This document shows, piece after piece, positions 33,002 through 41,970 of a stretch of DNA of 64,000 nucleotides. The DNA lies in the NCBI GenBank assembly GCA_023213195.1, contig CP096135.1:1-64000 (forward strand), given 5' to 3'. The first letter of the stretch is position 1. Each line of letters begins with the position of its first letter. Source of the stretch: Sphingobacteriales bacterium JAD_PAG50586_3 (GTDB lineage: Bacteria; Bacteroidota; Bacteroidia; CAMBQF01). The position numbers were made by a program, and so were the translations under genes. A model generated the notes under the pieces. That model saw nothing but the letters and a program-made list of their open reading frames with translations, was not told the DNA's origin and did no database searches.

Positions 33002-33220
33002 CTAGCCGCGTATAGCAGAGCTAATAATAACCGCTATAGCTAAAATAAAGCCTGCGCCAACAATAGCTATGGCTATGTTATTTTCTTCTACAATTTTTTT
33101 ATAGAGATTGTGCGGCGTGATTTTTTCTACAATGTAGAAGCTAAGCACCAGTATAATTATACCAATTATTGAGTATACTACTGAGCTTACTACTCCGTGC
33201 ATATTTATCATCGATTCCAT
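33002..33220 (-). CDS. DUF350 small membrane protein
   Basis: 72 residues with two hydrophobic helices (VVYSIIGIIILVLSFYIVEK and IAIAIVGAGFILAIAVIISS) joined by the typical polar loop HNLYKKIVEENN. This matches the DUF350 (YjfL-type) repeat unit. Members sit in operons with polyamine enzymes and envelope-stress genes. It could form a membrane channel or platform, but function is unproved. Confidence 0.8.
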   Translation of the reverse strand: MESMINMHGVVSSVVYSIIGIIILVLSFYIVEKITPHNLYKKIVEENNIAIAIVGAGFILAIAVIISSAIRG

Positions 33221-33254
33221 AGTGTTGATTTTTTTAATAGTTATTATTTATGGT

Positions 33255-33418
33255 TTACTCCGCTAGGGCCACCCGGCGAAAAGGCAGTATCATTACCCGC
33301 AAACCATTTATAGCCGGTAACAGAACTGTAGATATGAAAACCCATAAGGCCAGCACATAGTGCCTAGGTATATCTGCATCCTTACGTTGTTTTTAAGTGA
33401 ATGTATTATCTGGTTCAT
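33255..33418 (-). CDS. Small single-helix membrane protein, 54 residues (frameshift near 33390)
   Basis: The ATG at 33418 lies 4 bp after the DUF4178 gene. One T lost in the run 33390-33394 closes the frame early; restored, the product reads MNQIIHSLKKQRKDADIPRH, then a helix YVLALWVFISTVLLPAINGL and a basic tail RVMILPFRRVALAE. Basic N-terminus, one membrane span. The operon position between DUF4178 and DUF350 genes supports it as real. No family name known to me. Confidence 0.55.
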
Positions 33419-33422
33419 AAGT

Positions 33423-35367
33423 TTACTCGTCTGTATTGTAAGGGTTAAAACTACTGTTGCTCCAACGCTGACGGTTGCGTAAATGCGCGGTAAACATGCC
33501 AGCCAATGGCACAACTAAAATAAAGCCTGCCAGCCAATAAAAGTTGTTGTAGGTTGGCACATCGCGCTTTATAGTTATTTTATATTGCAGGCTGCTAGTG
33601 ACAAACATATAGGGCATTGTTGGCGTTACAATTAGGTGATACTTGCCACCTTTAACCGATGGAATAGTCCAATCATCAACCCTGTTACCCTCGCTCCAGC
33701 TTTCGCCATCGGTATAGCCGTAATAATGCTCAACGCCCTTGGTAAATTCATAGCTCTCATCTGTTACATCATTAACCAATACAACCGATGTTTCAAACCA
33801 CGAATTAGACACATCAGCATACAAGCCATAGCCAACATTTTTAACATCGCCATCAAGATAAAAAGAGGGGTAACAAATGTTTTATTGTTAAGGCTGTCTG
33901 TACAGGTATAAGACTCTTCGAAAACCGTTGTGTTTTTAGCCGTAGAAAAAAGCACCAGTTGCAAAACAAAAAGCACCATTGTCATAGCTATTGTTATGGC
34001 AAATGAGTTTGCTTTAAGTAGCACATCGCCAGGCTCTACCATGCCAACGCCAATTTTAGGCGGAAAATCTGTGGTAGGGAACGCTTTTTTTAACTCATCA
34101 ACACTAATGTGCCTGCCAATAAACCAGCGGTAACTATCGGGCGTTTGCTCTATGCTGACCATACCCGGAGGGTTGATATACTCCGCGCTTTTTATTTTTT
34201 GGTGCTGAATATATCGTGCGGAAACTCGCCCACCGCATCAACAACTTTACACTCAAAAACATTGTATACATTATACGTTACCCCTTTATAAGCCAGATCT
34301 GACTTAGTATTTATTTGCAAATCATAATCCAGTACAGTGGTTAGCTTAATCCAATTACCTTGGTATACCGATAGGAAAAGGAAGCCCTCGGCAGGGTTAA
34401 AAAGATAGTACTCTTGCCAGTATGCCTGATCTTGCGGTGCGTATTTAAGTGTATAACCAAGAACGGTGTATTCAACTCCATCTATAACACCGGTATCGCC
34501 CATTTTAAACACTGATGAATAATCGCCTTTATGCGTTACTTCAGAATCTTTACGGGCGCTTAAATAGCCAATGCTGCTATAGGTGCTACACTTATTACAA
34601 ACCACATAGCCCGATTGGCCATGACCTAAAATACTCAGTTGCGCATTGCAGGCCGGGCAGTTTAATGCCATTGGGCGGGCCATTGTTTGCATCAACTGCT
34701 TTTGGCTAACATCAACCCGCAGGTTTTGCAGGTTTAGCGCATCAAAGCCAACCCATTCGCCTTCTAATGTATAAGCATCTTTTTTAGCATAATATATATA
34801 GTAACCGGCCTTTTTATCATCATTTCGCAATTCAAAAACATTGCTATAATCAAAATGTGATGGCACATTCGGCAACTCGCCCTCTACTGTAGAATACTTA
34901 CAGTTTGATAAAGTCATTACAGTATAACCAACCTCTTGGGCTGTTTTATACCCAAAGGGCTTGCCGGGCACAACCCGCTCGTAATTTGCATTTGGAGAAG
35001 CCTTGTGCATGCTAAGGTTAACCATAGCATAATCTGTCATCCCCTCGGCAATAAAATTATATAAAGGGGCTTCTTTTTTGGGATAGAAAAGATACCATAG
35101 GTTTAAATACCCATTATCTAATTGCAGCCTAAGCCTGCCTATTATAATAAACTCGTCGCCATTGTATTTGCCCCTGGTACCAATTTTAAGCAGAGAGAAA
35201 TCTTCGGGCGCGGTGTGGTGCTTTGTTACCTCTTTTACATCAGACCCACTGCGGTAAACAGTATGTTGGCAGTTTGGGCAAACGGCAAAATAAGAGTACA
35301 TGCCCGCAAAGCCAACGCTATGGCCGCAATGGCTACAACTCTCTATATAGTTAACAGGTAGTTGCAT
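33423..35367 (-). CDS. DUF4178 zinc-ribbon membrane protein (two frameshifts)
   Basis: About 648 residues as one gene. The A-run complementary to 34195-34200 has lost one base (DIFSTKK joins IKSAEYINPPGMVSIEQ). The run at 33860-33864 has lost another (TPLF joins YLDGDVKNVGYG). The N-terminal zinc ribbon ESCSHCGHSVGF...CPNCQHTV precedes a first DUF4178 beta domain. A second ribbon (CPACNAQL...CNKCSTY) precedes a second DUF4178 domain. The final third is membrane-anchored (ANSFAITIAMTMVLFVLQLV; FYWLAGFILVVPLAGMF) around an extracytoplasmic beta domain. Function unknown; regularly found beside DUF350 and speE-like genes. Confidence 0.77.
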
Positions 35368-35369
35368 GG

Positions 35370-35745
35370 CTAACGTACAATACGGTTTTGGTTGGTGTTA
35401 AAAGCCTGATACAACTCTTCCAGCCCTTTGGCTATAACCTCGGCCTTGCCATTGTTAACGTTTTGGTAGTTAGACAGGAAAACATCGTACGTAACCCTGC
35501 CATATTCTGGCTAAGGTATGTATGGCTATATGGCTTTCTGTAAGGCATACAACCGCTGTAAAGCCTCCATCTGGAAACTCATGGTAAAACTCGCCCAGTT
35601 TATTAAGCCCTTGGCTGGCAATAGCATTATCAATGTAATATCTAAAGTTTGCCGATGAGCTTAGCATAGCAGTATTGCTGCTATCAAACTCTGCAATTAT
35701 ATGTAAACCGGGGTTGTAGGTCATGCCGGTTACAAATAAAAGCAT
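35370..35745 (-). CDS. speD: S-adenosylmethionine decarboxylase-like protein (frameshift near 35512)
   Basis: About 124 residues. Key motif CLTESHIAIHT, in which the Ser after Glu is the self-cleavage site that yields the pyruvoyl cofactor, followed after the frame break by PEYGRVTYDVFLSNY. One extra base near 35512 (TTAG where a codon is expected) splits the gene. The enzyme decarboxylates AdoMet to supply aminopropyl groups, which fits the speE-like gene downstream. The DUF4178 gene starts 2 bp after this stop, so this is the first gene of the seven-gene... polyamine-linked operon as far as I can see. Confidence 0.8.
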
Positions 35746-35827
35746 TTTTTTGAGATTGAAAAAGTTTAGCTACAGTGTTTTATATACACCTAAACTTATG
35801 GCAGTAAGCCTTTTTACTCTCGCTTAT

Positions 35828-36709
35828 TTATTTTTTGCGTTCAGGGTAAGGAACAAACTCTGTATCATCGCCCGGTATTTTATCAAAGTTTTGCTGCTGC
35901 CACTTTAGCTTTGCTTCTTCAATTAGCTCTTTGTTTGATGCAACAAAGTTCCAATCTATAAACCGCTCTTCAGCAAAAGGCTCTCCGCCAAAAATATAAA
36001 TTGTGCTGTTTTCCAGGATAGTAAATTCGCACAAATGACTGTCTTTAGTAACCAGCATTTGCTTAGGGCCATATACGTTTTCATCGCTTTCTATGCACCC
36101 TTCTAAAATGTATAGTCCCGATTCTCCATATAGGTGTTCGCCAATTGCGACTTTCTGTTTTGTTTTACTCTTAATCTCTAGCATATAAAGCTTACTGTAT
36201 ACAGGCACTGCAGATTTGCGGCCAAAGGCTTCGCCCGCTACCAGCTTGTATTGAATGCCACCTTCTTCCCATGCCGGAATTTCGTTTTCAGTAATATGAA
36301 AAAACTCAGGCTGCATTTGCTCCAAGTGCTTTGGTAACGCCACCCAAATTTGCAGGCCGTGCATAAACTTATCAGAGTGCCGCAAATATTCCGGCGTCCG
36401 CTCAGAGTGGACAATGCCCTTGCCTGCTGTCATCCAATTAACAGCGCCGGGTTTAATTTCAACCTCGTTCCCCAAGGTATCGCGGTGCATAATGCTGCCA
36501 TCAAATAAAAATGTTAGGGTTGAAAGGCCTATGTGTGGGTGTGGCAGTATATCAAAATTATCGCGCTCGCTTAGTTTTACCGGCCCCATGTGGTCTATGT
36601 AAATAAATGGCCCCACCATGCGCTTTTGCCTAAAGGGTAGCAGCCTCCCTACTAAAAACTTGCCTATATCGGCAGCTCTTTCTTCTATTATTAAATCTAT
36701 GTTCGACAT
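35828..36709 (-). CDS. Pirin family protein
   Basis: 293 residues from the ATG at 36709 (MSNIDLIIEERAADIG). Two cupin domains; the N-terminal one carries PHPHIGLSTLTFLFDGSIMH and the ring of metal-binding His/Glu (HPHIG, HSERTP). WMTAGKGIVHSERTPEYLR is characteristic. Pirins bind Fe and some have quercetin 2,3-dioxygenase activity; the role here is unknown. Divergent in origin from the polyamine operon (separate promoter, same strand). A longer upstream reading lacks homology, so the internal ATG is chosen. Confidence 0.9.
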   Translation of the reverse strand: MSNIDLIIEERAADIGKFLVGRLLPFRQKRMVGPFIYIDHMGPVKLSERDNFDILPHPHIGLSTLTFLFDGSIMHRDTLGNEVEIKPGAVNWMTAGKGIVHSERTPEYLRHSDKFMHGLQIWVALPKHLEQMQPEFFHITENEIPAWEEGGIQYKLVAGEAFGRKSAVPVYSKLYMLEIKSKTKQKVAIGEHLYGESGLYILEGCIESDENVYGPKQMLVTKDSHLCEFTILENSTIYIFGGEPFAEERFIDWNFVASNKELIEEAKLKWQQQNFDKIPGDDTEFVPYPERKK

Positions 36710-36760
36710 GGTTATGATGCTTTCTATAATGTAAACATAGCAGGCATTGAGCATAAAAAC

Positions 36761-36790
36761 AAAAAAGCCCAACATTTCTCAAGGGCTTTT
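36761..36790 (-). terminator. Hairpin AAGCCC...GGGCTT beside tRNA-like remnant
   Basis: AAAAAAGCCCAACATTTCTC then AAGGGCTTTT: a stem-loop with a T-run on the minus strand. The same text (AAAAAAGCCCAACATTTCT) recurs at 37215-37233, so this is a duplicated tRNA-Asp terminator. Confidence 0.6.
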
Positions 36791-36805
36791 GTCTCGCCTG
36801 GGGCG

Positions 36806-36846
36806 AGAGGACTCGACCCGTCTCGCCTTAGGCGAGACCGTGACAG
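36806..36846 (-). repeat. tRNA-Asp fragment with inserted hairpin (copy 1)
   Basis: GGACTCGACCCG + TCTCGCCTTAGGCGAGA + CCGTGACAGG. The outer parts match the T-arm and anticodon-arm text of the intact tRNA-Asp at 53250-53323 (GGACTCGAACCCG and CCGTGACAGG). The middle, replacing CGACCTCCG, is an 8-bp hairpin. Not a functional tRNA. Confidence 0.65.
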
Positions 36847-36852
36847 GCTTTC

Positions 36853-37113
36853 CTATTTTATAATATTTGTAGGTTGCGTTGCTAACCAACGTAGGTAGTT
36901 ACTGTTGCAGCGTTTTAGTTGTTTCTCTTTTATCAATGCATCCCTCTTCACTGCAAATTCTTCTACATACAAAAGCCTCCATGGTGTTTTTGATGAGGTA
37001 TACATAGATAAACCAAGGTTATGCTGTTCGAGACGCTGAATATAGTTTTCTGTAAAGCCTTTATACAAGGTGCCATCTTGCAAACTTTCAATGATATATA
37101 CGTAGTAGGCCAT
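36853..37113 (-). CDS. GIY-YIG nuclease domain protein
   Basis: 86 residues from the ATG at 37113 (MAYYVYIIESLQDGTLYKGF). The signature is YVYIIES...LYKGFTENYIQRLEQHNLG, with the catalytic Arg in the latter motif region and Glu in YVEEFAVKRDALIKEKQLK. Stand-alone UPF0213-type GIY-YIG proteins act on DNA and may be mobile. Here the gene is bracketed by two tRNA-Asp fragments in the same orientation, supporting insertion at a tRNA gene. Confidence 0.85.
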   Translation of the reverse strand: MAYYVYIIESLQDGTLYKGFTENYIQRLEQHNLGLSMYTSSKTPWRLLYVEEFAVKRDALIKEKQLKRCNSNYLRWLATQPTNIIK

Positions 37114-37144
37114 AGGTAAAAAAAGCTTTTTGCCGACTTTCAAC

Positions 37145-37191
37145 GACTGGACTCGAACCCGTCTCGCCTTAGGCGAGACCGTGACAGGGCG
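37145..37191 (-). repeat. tRNA-Asp fragment with inserted hairpin (copy 2)
   Basis: GACTGGACTCGAACCCG + TCTCGCCTTAGGCGAGA + CCGTGACAGGGCGA. Same construction as copy 1 and in the same orientation, just 5' of the GIY-YIG gene. The tRNA-derived halves match 53,260-53,296 of the intact tRNA-Asp. Confidence 0.65.
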
Positions 37192-37213
37192 ATTTTTTAT
37201 GATTTCATAAAAA

Positions 37214-37243
37214 CAAAAAAGCCCAACATTTCTGTTGAGCTTT
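37214..37243 (-). terminator. tRNA-type terminator at the left end of the integrative element
   Basis: AAAAAAGCCCAACATTTCTG then TTGAGCTTT: stem-loop adjoining attL, corresponding in position to the terminator at 53202-53238 after the intact tRNA-Asp. Confidence 0.6.
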
Positions 37244-37244
37244 C

Positions 37245-37259
37245 TGCGGACTGGACGGG
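37245..37259 (+). repeat. attL: 15-bp direct repeat of the tRNA-Asp 3' end
   Basis: TGCGGACTGGACGGG, identical to 53248-53262, which spans the acceptor 3' end of tRNA-Asp. The match stops on both sides. It marks the left limit of the integrative element. Confidence 0.85.
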
Positions 37260-37375
37260 GCCTCACATCATTTTCCCTTATTTAATCAAATTTACCCACA
37301 TTTTATCACTCCTAAATAAATTGCCTCGGCGAGGTATATCGGTATGGGTTAGGTTTAGCATAACCAGAGTAAAAC

Positions 37376-37396
37376 AAACCGACAACCAAACCGACA
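37376..37396 (+). promoter_or_regulatory. Candidate integrase arm-type sites, left
   Basis: AAACCGACAAC followed two bases later by AAACCGACA. The 11-mer recurs at 38941-38951 and 53170-53180, that is near both ends of the element, as expected for arm-type binding sites of a tyrosine recombinase. Confidence 0.5.
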
Positions 37397-37579
37397 TCCA
37401 TCCATCTGCCATGGGGGATGACACGACTGCCACAGGTACAGTGAACTCTGCCAAATACCCTAAAAAAGGTCACTTATGCGCCAAAAGGTCGCATTATCAA
37501 ATATTTATGCGATTTCGTGCAAAATCTCAAAGAAATGGGCCGGAACGTGCATATATACCTATAAAAACACATATAAATC

Positions 37580-38898
37580 ATGGCAAAATTTAACTTCAAT
37601 TTAAGGAAAGCAAACAGTAACAATGAAACCCCGTACACCTTATTGTAAGGTGGGATGGTCTAAAGTTGGTTTACTCTACCAAGGAATCAATTCACCCTAA
37701 GTTTTGGGAATTGGATAAATCTAAAAGGAATTTTCAAAGGGCTAAAGAAACAAGACAGTTTCCGGAATATCCAGAATTTAATGCACGATTGGACAATATT
37801 GAAACAATAGCCAAAAATGTATTTAGACAATATATGAACGACCATGATAACGGTTTGCTTACTGTTGAAAAATATACTCGACTGCTAAATGCTAAACTAA
37901 GGGATATAAAACCCGAACAGCCACTCACATTATATAAGTTCATAGAAAATTTTATTGAAGAATCTAAGCATAGACATAACTCAAAAACAGGAAAATCAAT
38001 AGCCAAAAGCACAATTTGTGTATATGAGCGGACATTGAGAATTTTAAGAGAATTTGAAGGAGAATATTATGGTAGAAGGATAGACTTTGACACTATAGAT
38101 ATTGAGTTTTATAACGATTACGTTCAATACTTAACAAAAGTTAAAAAATTAGCCAAAAACACTATAGGTAACTTTGTAAAGACATTGAAAACTTTTTTAA
38201 ATGATGCATTTGAGCGTGGTTATACAACAAATACCAATTTTAAAAATAAGAGATTTCTTGTCATTCATGAAGAATCATTCAGCATTTATCTTAATACTGA
38301 TGAATTAGATATACTATATAAATTAAGATTATCTGCAAGACCATATTTAGAAAGGGCCAGAGATTTATTTATAGTAGGGTGTTGGACTGGATTAAGGTTT
38401 AGCGACTTCAGCAATATAGGGCCAGAAAATATTCAGGGAGAGATGTTTCGAATAAAAACACAGAAAACGGGACAGGATGTAGTTATCCCAATTCATCCTA
38501 CTGTAAAGGAAATAATGAAAAAATATGAGGGAATCTATCCTAACTCATTGCCTCCTTCCATATCTAATGCGAAAATGAATAAGTATCTCAAAATAATATG
38601 TGAGATGATTCGTGAATTTGATAAACCTATTAAAACAAGTATCACAAGAGCTGGATTTAAAGAAATTGACTTGAAAAGGATGTACGAACTTGTCGTAACT
38701 CACACAGCAAGAAGAAGTTTCGCCACTAATCTATATAAACAAAAGCTTCCGTCATTAACTATTATGGCAATTACAGGACATAAAACAGAGAAAGCATTTA
38801 TGCGCTATATAAAAACTTCTCCGTCTGAAAATGCCGAAATATTAAAAAAGCACTGGGATAAAAGCGAATTAACCGCTTCAGAATTAAACAACAATTAA
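37580..38898 (+). CDS. Tyrosine recombinase / integrase (frameshift near 37643)
   Basis: About 439 residues from the ATG at 37580 (MAKFNFNLRKANSNNETPYT). One A lost near 37643 breaks the frame before VRWDGLKLVYSTKESIHPKF. Arm-binding domain (1-85), SAM-like core-binding domain (about 115-215: LYKFIENFIEESKHRHNSKT), catalytic domain with Arg in CWTGLRFSDFS, HTARRSFATNLY, GHKT and the nucleophile Tyr in KAFMRYIKTS. It should integrate and excise the 37.2-53.3 kb element at tRNA-Asp. It is the first gene inside attL. Confidence 0.92.
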
Positions 38899-39097
38899 TT
38901 GGTTTTGATTGCAAAAATTGACAACTCAAAATATCTCTAAAAACCGACAACAAAAGGTCTCGAACCCTTATTTGGGCGTTTATGCAATCAAAAAAATCAT
39001 AATATTTCACTATTTAAATGATAATCAAATACTTAAATAGGTGAATCCGTCTCCCGGAGACAGTACTATTATATAGTAGCCAAAAGGGTTACGAAAA

Positions 39098-39424
39098 ATG
39101 GATTTTGAAAAACTAAAAAATAGCACAAAAGGTCAATTAATATTATCGGTAATTAATACTGATGAAATAAGAGCAATTGTTCAAGAATGTATACGAGATG
39201 AATTAGAAATATTTTTTAATAATTCTAAAGACCCTCCTAAATCAGAGTTTATAACAAGAAATGAAACAGCTTCAATTCTCGGAATAAGCTTACCAACCTT
39301 AAGTGCTTGGACAAAGGTAGGCACAGTCCCAGCCTATAGAATAGGATCTAGGGTTAGGTATAAAAGGAATGAGGTTGAAGATTCATTAAAAAAATCAAAT
39401 CAGTTAAATCTTAAATTAAGATAA
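39098..39424 (+). CDS. Helix-turn-helix DNA-binding protein, excisionase-like
   Basis: 108 residues. The C-terminal half is a MerR-like winged helix of the excisionase type: FITRNETASILGISLPTLSA, WTKVGTVPAYRIGSRVRYKR, NEVEDSLKK. The N-terminal 45 residues are helical and acidic. Position after the integrase suggests a recombination directionality factor or regulator of the element. About 200 bp of AT-rich sequence with no gene separates it from int. Confidence 0.8.
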   Translation: MDFEKLKNSTKGQLILSVINTDEIRAIVQECIRDELEIFFNNSKDPPKSEFITRNETASILGISLPTLSAWTKVGTVPAYRIGSRVRYKRNEVEDSLKKSNQLNLKLR

Positions 39425-39490
39425 AATGAAGAATGAAGTTAAAGGGGTGTTATCACCCCTACAAGATTAAATGTATATGCATTTCAATAC

Positions 39491-40035
39491 ATGATGACAT
39501 TTGTAAAATGCTACAACGAATTATCTAAATTCTACAAAACAGAAGAAGGTCAATTATTTCTCAATTATGAGAATGCAAAGCGTTTGCTCAATCTATATTG
39601 CAATTACCAAGAACTACAATTTTACAAGAAAAACGAAAGCGAGCTTGGGTTGTTACCTAGAATGATTGAATTAGAAGCTAAAGTTTCTCAAAAAAGATTA
39701 AAGATAATATACTTACCCAAGCTAAAGCAGATGCTCAAAGTGTAAATATCAATGATTTGTTAATGATTGTAGAGTCGTCAGAAAATCAAACCTATTATAT
39801 TCCTTTTGATGTGTTTTTAAATGCCACTAGAATAGTAAAACTATATGTAGAAGTGGCCCTAGGTTACGACCATTATGAAAAAATGCTATATAGCGCCAAT
39901 GGATTTATAAGGGACCTAAAAGCTTATCAATCACTTTTAAAAGAACTGGGTATTTCTGTTAAAAAGCAATTCACTTTTCATGATAACTCAATTATCAACA
40001 CCACAAACTCGCTATTAAATGAAAACAAAAAATAA
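39491..40035 (+). CDS. Element-encoded protein of unknown function (frameshift near 39700)
   Basis: Two short frames, 39491-39745 and about 39763-40035, read as one protein of about 181 residues if one A is restored at 39700-39702. The junction then runs VSQKRLKDNILTQAKADAQS without a stop. Helical, charged, no motif I can name. It overlaps the DUF3987 gene by 17 bp. If instead the two frames are separate genes, each would be under 95 residues. Similar small proteins precede primase-like genes in Bacteroidota elements. Confidence 0.5.
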
Positions 40036-41272
40036 TTTTCCAAGGGTTTATGAACCAATTATAAATAACTATGCAGAACTAGCATCCCAAGGTTTATGTT
40101 GTGATTATAGCTATTTGGGCTTACCAATATTAATCGCCGCCTCAATAGCTATTGGGAGTAAAATTAGAGTTGAAATTACCGAAGGCTGGACAGAAGGAGC
40201 AGTCGTACATGGAGTTATTATAGGCGAACCGGCTTCTAAAAAATCACCTGCAGTAGAGGCTGCGATTAAGCCTATCCGTCAATTCCAAATTGAACTTGAT
40301 GCTGACGGAAAGTATCTAATAATAACAGATACTACTATGGAAGCACTCGGTGAAGTTCTTGAAGAAAACCCACATGGCATTCTCTTGCTTCGTGATGAGA
40401 TTTTCGGATTAATAAAGTCCTTAAACCAATACAAATCTAAGGGCGATGATGTAGAGAACTTCTTAGGATTAAATACGCAAACCCCATTTATCATTAAAAG
40501 AAAAGGAAAGACTGCGATAAAAGTCACCTTACCATTTGTCTCAATATTAGGTGGATTACAAACAGGGCTTATACAATCGTTTCAAAATACAGATGATAAC
40601 GGACTTTTAGAGAGATTTGTTTTTGCCTTTCCAGACAAGACACCCTTTAAGTACAATCCGGTAGGTATACCTAATGAGGCATATGAGAAATATAAAGCTG
40701 TCCTTGCTTGGATTTTTAACAAGCAAGCTGGAAGCGACTTAAACATAATTAAATTTTCAAAAGATGCTCAAAATGCCTGGAATAGCTGGGCAGCAGAATA
40801 TGAGAAATGGATGGAATCAATTGATGTTCCTAGTAACATGAGAGGTACTTGCTCCAAACTATTTGGATTTACCGCAAGATTTAGTTTAATAATAGAATAT
40901 CTAAAATGTGCCGAGAATAAGGTTGATATAGCAGAAGTGAGTACAAGCAGCTTGCATCACGCAATTGAACTTACCCAATATTTTGCAGCCCAAGCACATA
41001 AGGTTTACCATTCATTTGGGGCCAATATCCTAGATAAAAAAGTTGATTCTCTGGTAAATTGGTTAAAAGGTAGGCCAAATATGACAGCTACAGCCCGTGA
41101 TATACTTAACAATCAAGTTGCGAATCTAAAAACTAGTGATGCAGTTTTAGATTTATTTACAGAATTGAAAACTCGAGGAATGGGTCAGTTATATTCAGTT
41201 AATGCGGGCAATGGTAGACTCAAACATACTTTTACTTTAATCTTAAAACAGCACAGTCAAATAACTAGATAA
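40019..41272 (+). CDS. DUF3987 primase/helicase-like protein of mobile elements
   Basis: 417 residues. It starts MKTKNNFPRVYEPIINNYAE, overlapping the previous gene. A P-loop-like GVIIGEPASKKSPAVEAAIK (Lys present but the loop degenerate) is followed by ITDTTMEALGEVLEENPHGI, LLLRDEIFGLIKSLNQYK and ERFVFAFPDKTP, the order expected for DUF3987. Proteins of this family occur in integrative elements and phage satellites and are thought to help DNA replication; activity unproved. Its stop abuts the next gene (41272). Confidence 0.8.
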   Translation: MKTKNNFPRVYEPIINNYAELASQGLCCDYSYLGLPILIAASIAIGSKIRVEITEGWTEGAVVHGVIIGEPASKKSPAVEAAIKPIRQFQIELDADGKYLIITDTTMEALGEVLEENPHGILLLRDEIFGLIKSLNQYKSKGDDVENFLGLNTQTPFIIKRKGKTAIKVTLPFVSILGGLQTGLIQSFQNTDDNGLLERFVFAFPDKTPFKYNPVGIPNEAYEKYKAVLAWIFNKQAGSDLNIIKFSKDAQNAWNSWAAEYEKWMESIDVPSNMRGTCSKLFGFTARFSLIIEYLKCAENKVDIAEVSTSSLHHAIELTQYFAAQAHKVYHSFGANILDKKVDSLVNWLKGRPNMTATARDILNNQVANLKTSDAVLDLFTELKTRGMGQLYSVNAGNGRLKHTFTLILKQHSQITR

Positions 41273-41484
41273 TGGCAAAAAAAGAAGCGTATATTATTTG
41301 GGATGGACCCAATGCAGGAATTTACATAAGTTGGGAAGAATGTCGCCCTTTCATTATTGGACAGCCAGTAAGGCACAACAGTTTTAAAGACTATGAATTT
41401 GCAAGAAAGGCATTTGCTTGGGGTTATGATGAGTATGTGCGGGTAATAAATGAACCACCCAAAGTCTTCCCGGACTTATTTTAA
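41272..41484 (+). CDS. Viroplasmin / RNase H1 N-terminal domain protein
   Basis: 70 residues (MAKKEAYIIWDGPNAGIYIS...). The pattern IIWDGPNAGIYISWEEC...VRHNSFKDYEFARKAF matches the small RNA:DNA-hybrid-binding viroplasmin domain (consensus WxGxxxGIYxSWxEC...FKsFxxxxEAxxaF). It is not fused to a nuclease. It starts one base before the DUF3987 stop ends, so it is translationally coupled and probably part of the replication module. Confidence 0.78.
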   Translation: MAKKEAYIIWDGPNAGIYISWEECRPFIIGQPVRHNSFKDYEFARKAFAWGYDEYVRVINEPPKVFPDLF

Positions 41485-41570
41485 GCATTTAACAGCAGGG
41501 TAAGCCGCTGGACTATACAAAAAGATGCGCAGGCCGGAATTACGCACTTATAAGGCTTAAAAGTCAATAT

Positions 41571-41609
41571 GCAGGGTGCAGGGTCATGATTGAGAACCCT
41601 GCACCCTGC
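41571..41609. repeat. 14-bp perfect inverted repeat
   Basis: GCAGGGTGCAGGGT (41571-41584) and ACCCTGCACCCTGC (41596-41609), 11-base loop, each arm itself a tandem of CAGGGT. It separates the replication module from the peptide cluster. No T-run follows, so it may be a weak terminator or a protein-binding site. Confidence 0.6.
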
Positions 41610-41705
41610 TGTTATATAAACCTTCCAGAATCCTTGGTACACTTTATATGTAATAGATTTAACATAACCCTGCTATCACCCGGCGTAAAAAAATAAGTAA
41701 TTTCT

Positions 41706-41735
41706 TTTGTTTTGTAATTTGTTTTAATATTTTAG
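41706..41735 (+). promoter_or_regulatory. Candidate promoter of the peptide cluster
   Basis: TTTG at 41706-41709 and TATTTTAG at 41728-41735 with 18 bases between, close to the Bacteroidota -33 TTTG / -7 TAnnTTTG pattern. It lies 22 bp before the start of the first peptide. Confidence 0.4.
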
Positions 41736-41756
41736 CTAAAACTAAACTTAAAAGCC

Positions 41757-41888
41757 ATGAAAGGGAAAATTAAACCTTCTACAAAAAGCAAGTTAAGTAT
41801 TAAACAATACTTAAGTGAATTAAAAGACAGTAAAAATTCGTCAAAACTTTCCACGAACTTTATTAAACAAAAACACGTCGATTCTTAA
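41757..41888 (+). CDS. Candidate precursor peptide 1 (43 residues)
   Basis: ATG at 41757, stop at 41888. Lys/Ser-rich. Segments: MKGKIKPSTKSKL, SIKQYLSELKDSKNS, then SKLSTN and the C-terminal FIKQKHVDS. The middle and the C-terminal end are shared with the second peptide 82 bp downstream (S-[IV]-K-x-YLS-x-LK-x-S and IKQKH-x-D). A conserved leader-like helix and a conserved short C-terminal motif, followed by modification-type enzymes, are features of ribosomally made, enzyme-modified peptides. Confidence 0.6.
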   Translation: MKGKIKPSTKSKLSIKQYLSELKDSKNSSKLSTNFIKQKHVDS

Positions 41889-41970
41889 ATTATCTCTGAT
41901 TTATAGTTTATTCTATCATCGGTGGCCCTAATGCAAATATTCTCAATTATAAACTAAAAATAAAAACATC

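Noticed and set aside
36853..37266. Longer 137-residue version of the GIY-YIG protein
   Set aside because: The extra N-terminus is a translation of the tRNA-like fragment; the domain begins exactly at MAYYVYIIES.
41571..41609. CRISPR-like or ncRNA leader of the peptide cluster
   Set aside because: Only one inverted repeat is present, with no T-run and no conserved RNA features visible.
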